A stretch of 64,000 bases of DNA from Pseudomonas brenneri (GTDB lineage Bacteria > Pseudomonadota > Gammaproteobacteria > Pseudomonadales > Pseudomonadaceae): contig NZ_VFIL01000006.1 of NCBI RefSeq assembly GCF_007858285.1, positions 124,001 to 188,000 on the forward strand, read 5' to 3'. A program made the position numbers and the translations under genes. Below the pieces are notes generated by a model. It was not told where the DNA came from. It did not search any database and saw only the letters and a program-made list of their open reading frames with translations. Position 1 is the stretch's first letter, and every line of letters begins with the position of its first letter. Positions 61,722-64,000 of this stretch are shown one piece after another.

Positions 61722-63059
61722 ATGTTTGCTTTCTTTCGTCCTGCCGCACATCAGGCGCCCCTGCCTGAAGAAAAAATCGACAGTACCTACCGACGCCTGC
61801 GCTGGCAGATCTTCGCCGGTATTTTCATCGGTTACGCAGGGTATTACCTGCTGCGCAAAAACTTCTCCCTGGCCATGCCGTACCTGATCGACGAGGGTTA
61901 CACCCGTGGTCAACTGGGCTTGGCCATGTCGGCGATTGCGATTGCCTACGGTCTGTCCAAGTTCCTCATGGGCCTGGTGTCCGACCGCTCCAACCCGCGC
62001 TATTTCCTGCCCTTTGGCTTGCTGGTATCGGCCGGGGTGATGTTCATTTTCGGTTTCGCGCCTTGGGCCACCTCCAGCGTGACCATGATGTTCATTTTGC
62101 TGTTCATCAACGGCTGGGCCCAGGGCATGGGCTGGCCGCCGAGCGGGCGAACCATGGTGCACTGGTGGTCGCAGAAAGAACGCGGCGGCGTGGTGTCGGT
62201 ATGGAACGTGGCGCATAACGTCGGCGGCGGCCTGATCGGCCCGCTGTTCCTGCTGGGCATGGCCTGGTTCAACGATTGGCATGCGGCGTTCTATGTGCCG
62301 GCCACCGTGGCCCTGCTGGTGGCGGCATTTGCCTTTATCACCATGCGCGATACCCCGCAGTCTGTGGGCCTGCCGCCCATCGAGCAGTACAAGAACGACT
62401 ACCCGGAAGGCTACGACGCCAGCCACGAAGAGGAATTCAGCGCCAAGGAAATCTTCGTCAAGTACGTGCTGCGCAACAAAATGCTCTGGTACATAGCCCT
62501 GGCTAACGTCTTCGTCTACTTGCTGCGCTATGGCGTGCTGGACTGGGCGCCGACTTACCTCAAGGAAGCCAAGCACTTCACGGTCGACAAGTCGTCCTGG
62601 GCGTACTTCTTCTACGAGTGGGCTGGGATTCCCGGCACACTGTTGTGCGGCTGGATGTCGGATAAGATCTTCCGTGGCAACCGTGGCCTGACCGGCATTG
62701 TGTTCATGGCGTTGGTCACCGTCGCGACCCTGGTGTACTGGCTCAATCCGCCAGGCAACCCGATGGTCGACATGATCGCGCTGTTCTCCATTGGCTTCTT
62801 GATCTACGGCCCGGTGATGCTGATCGGCCTGCAGGCGCTGGAGCTGGCACCGAAGAAGGCTGCGGGTACGGCGGCGGGCTTCACCGGCCTGTTCGGTTAC
62901 CTGGGCGGTTCGGTGGCGGCCAGTGCGGCCATGGGCTACACCGTGGACCACTTCGGCTGGGACGGCGGCTTTGTGCTGCTGATCGGCGCGTGCCTGTTGG
63001 CCATCGCGTTCCTGATTCCTACGCTGTGGCACACCAATAGCGTCAGCTCGGCGCGTTAA
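61722..63059 (+). CDS. glpT: Glycerol-3-phosphate transporter
   Basis: A 445-residue MFS transporter of the organophosphate:phosphate antiporter family: [84 protein letters not shown], with about 12 membrane helices. It exchanges glycerol-3-phosphate for phosphate and is the usual route for fosfomycin entry. GGAG precedes ATG 61722. Two GlpR-like sites lie upstream. Its last four bases overlap the convergent ChaC-like gene. Confidence 0.96.
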   Translation: MFAFFRPAAHQAPLPEEKIDSTYRRLRWQIFAGIFIGYAGYYLLRKNFSLAMPYLIDEGYTRGQLGLAMSAIAIAYGLSKFLMGLVSDRSNPRYFLPFGLLVSAGVMFIFGFAPWATSSVTMMFILLFINGWAQGMGWPPSGRTMVHWWSQKERGGVVSVWNVAHNVGGGLIGPLFLLGMAWFNDWHAAFYVPATVALLVAAFAFITMRDTPQSVGLPPIEQYKNDYPEGYDASHEEEFSAKEIFVKYVLRNKMLWYIALANVFVYLLRYGVLDWAPTYLKEAKHFTVDKSSWAYFFYEWAGIPGTLLCGWMSDKIFRGNRGLTGIVFMALVTVATLVYWLNPPGNPMVDMIALFSIGFLIYGPVMLIGLQALELAPKKAAGTAAGFTGLFGYLGGSVAASAAMGYTVDHFGWDGGFVLLIGACLLAIAFLIPTLWHTNSVSSAR

Positions 63060-63709
63060 TCGCCGCCGCAGCCTTTGGCACATCGCTTGAGCCGCGCCTC
63101 CAGATTCTTGTCTGGCATGGCGTGGCTACGCAGGGCGTTGACGGTCTGCTCGACATAATCGCGAGTAGTGCCGTAGCGCCCGCAAGCGCTGGCGAATACC
63201 TGATTCAGCACACTGTCGGGCAAGTTGCCAGCATAGCTGGGCAGGTGCCGCTCCAGCACAAAACCCAATGCCTGCACCTGGCTGCCATCTTCAAGCCGGC
63301 AACTGAGCCAGTGCGGCCGATACGAAGGGTAAGGCATCTCCCGCTGCCACAAGGCATAGAGCGAGGCTTCCAACTGCTCCTCCGGCAGGCGGTAGGCAAA
63401 GCCGCTGCACGAGCCGCCACGATCCAGGCCAAATACCAGCCCCGGCAACTCCGGCGTACCCCGATGCTCGTGGGACCACAGGTACAGGCCCCGGTGATAA
63501 CCGTGGACCCGTGCGCGCAGGCGCTGGGTGGCCGAACACTCGGGGCGCCAGATCAGCGAGCCATACGCAAACAGCCAGACCGGCCCACCCTTGTGCAGGC
63601 CCATGGTGGCCTGCATCGAGCTCATCAATTGTTCGTGAGTGAGTTGCGGCCCCAGATCGAGTCGCGGTGGGTAAGCCAATTGCAGAAGTTCGGATTCAAT
63701 AACGGTCAT
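63056..63709 (-). CDS. Gamma-glutamylcyclotransferase, ChaC-like
   Basis: A 217-residue protein of the ChaC/GGCT fold: [67 protein letters not shown], and a conserved basic C-terminus. ChaC enzymes degrade glutathione to 5-oxoproline and Cys-Gly. ATG 63709 is taken as start; an AGGAG is unusually far upstream (about 15 bases), and an in-frame ATG at 63736 is the alternative. Confidence 0.88.
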   Translation of the reverse strand: MTVIESELLQLAYPPRLDLGPQLTHEQLMSSMQATMGLHKGGPVWLFAYGSLIWRPECSATQRLRARVHGYHRGLYLWSHEHRGTPELPGLVFGLDRGGSCSGFAYRLPEEQLEASLYALWQREMPYPSYRPHWLSCRLEDGSQVQALGFVLERHLPSYAGNLPDSVLNQVFASACGRYGTTRDYVEQTVNALRSHAMPDKNLEARLKRCAKGCGGD

Positions 63710-63735
63710 GGCAGATCGCTTAGGTCTCCTGTGCA

Positions 63736-63834
63736 TTACCAGTTATAGGCGACTTTACCGTAATAGAACGCGCCGCTGTAACCGCAAGGCGAAAAAGTGC
63801 TATAGGCCGCGTAGTCACGCCGGGCGTACCCGCT
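63736..63834 (-). pseudogene. Possible C-terminal coding remnant
   Basis: A 32-codon open stretch ending in TAA at 63736 reads SGYARRDYAAYSTF then SPCGYSGAFYYGKVAYNW. The aromatic-rich, alternating pattern looks like a real protein C-terminus, but the frame is closed by TGA at 63835-63837 and no upstream coding is apparent. The rest of 63840-64000 is AT-rich and shows no gene I can support. Confidence 0.35.
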
Positions 63835-64000
63835 TCAGCGCCTTCCACCAAGCTGTATTGGCGGGAAGTCGGTAGCCCGACGACATATAGCTTAATGACA
63901 TTTATTTGTACGAATAAATACCCTTTATGAATAAGAAAAAGCATAAGCAACGTGCCCCTTTCGTCAGGATTACTCCAGAAAACCCCGCTATTTTCAGCGC

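Noticed and set aside
61695..63083. 462-codon minus-strand open frame opposite glpT
   Set aside because: Its Arg/His/Gln-rich translation is typical of reverse-complemented high-GC membrane-protein genes; glpT is unambiguous.
63720..63950. 76-codon minus-strand open frame near the right edge
   Set aside because: No ribosome site, no domain, AT-rich start, and it overlaps a more protein-like stretch in another frame.

Overview
This 64 kb window is chromosomal DNA of a fluorescent pseudomonad, most likely the Pseudomonas fluorescens group. The evidence is high-GC coding sequence, numerous REP elements built on GTGGGAGCGGGCTTGCTCGC and its AGCGAGCTTGCTCGC variant, a gammaproteobacterial 6S RNA between zapA and the 5-formyl-THF cyclo-ligase gene, and gene blocks whose order I recognise from P. 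aeruginosa: spuI/spuABCDEFGH, lsfA-ssu, and an argA/argE to glpT series. Nearly all of it is ordinary core or near-core genome. I see no CRISPR array, prophage, integrase, insertion sequence or tRNA.

Layout. 1-12 kb: the 3' part of serA, then single metabolic or envelope genes (DUF4399, a shortened periplasmic binding protein, DUF523, a 2OG-Fe(II) hydroxylase, DUF2059, an alpha/beta hydrolase, a thioredoxin-like DUF6436 protein, a penicillin/AHL-acylase-type hydrolase). Two regulator/enzyme pairs follow: a cupin-AraC regulator next to an AhpD-like protein, and a GlxA-type regulator divergent from an HD-domain protein. 12-23 kb: the complete polyamine uptake and gamma-glutamylation locus. SpuD/SpuE with SpuFGH import putrescine and spermidine, and SpuI, SpuB, SpuC and SpuA degrade them. 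spuI diverges from spuABCDEFGH. 23-29.5 kb: a TetR regulator between two REP doublets, then the sulfonate-sulfur operon ssuE-A-D-C-B-F preceded by lsfA. 29.6-32.3 kb: an OprD-family porin and an orphan TauA-like binding protein, which could extend a sulfur-starvation cluster.

32-37 kb: argA and argE flank a short gap, followed by a CYTH-CHAD protein and an Lrp-type regulator. 37-44 kb: an ACT-like small protein, an orphan GspE/PilB ATPase, a stomatin/NfeD pair, a DUF2388 protein, an ArnB-like aminotransferase, and gcvT-gcvH without gcvP. 44-47 kb: a two-gene ferric-iron ABC transporter (binding protein and fused permease, no ATPase) with a weak Fur-like site. 47-53.6 kb: ubiI, a hotdog-fold protein, ubiH, pepP and a YgfB-type protein on the minus strand, divergent from a ZapB-like gene, zapA, 6S RNA and the cyclo-ligase gene. 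53.6-64 kb: a 50-aa membrane protein, an EVE protein, an HlyD-RbbA-YhhJ exporter, an AT-rich orphan gene, a FliL-like protein, a quinone oxidoreductase, glpT behind two GlpR-like operators, and a ChaC-like protein.

The most distinctive features are not whole new gene systems. REP/REPIN elements occupy eight of thirteen convergent gene ends and two sites inside transporter operons, and they fall into subfamilies with shared cores. There is an isolated perfect 20-bp dyad between two divergent genes (5603-5647), an AT-rich gene of unknown function with its own terminator (59404-59844), and a substrate-binding protein with a shrunken second lobe. I found no convincing undescribed multi-gene system.
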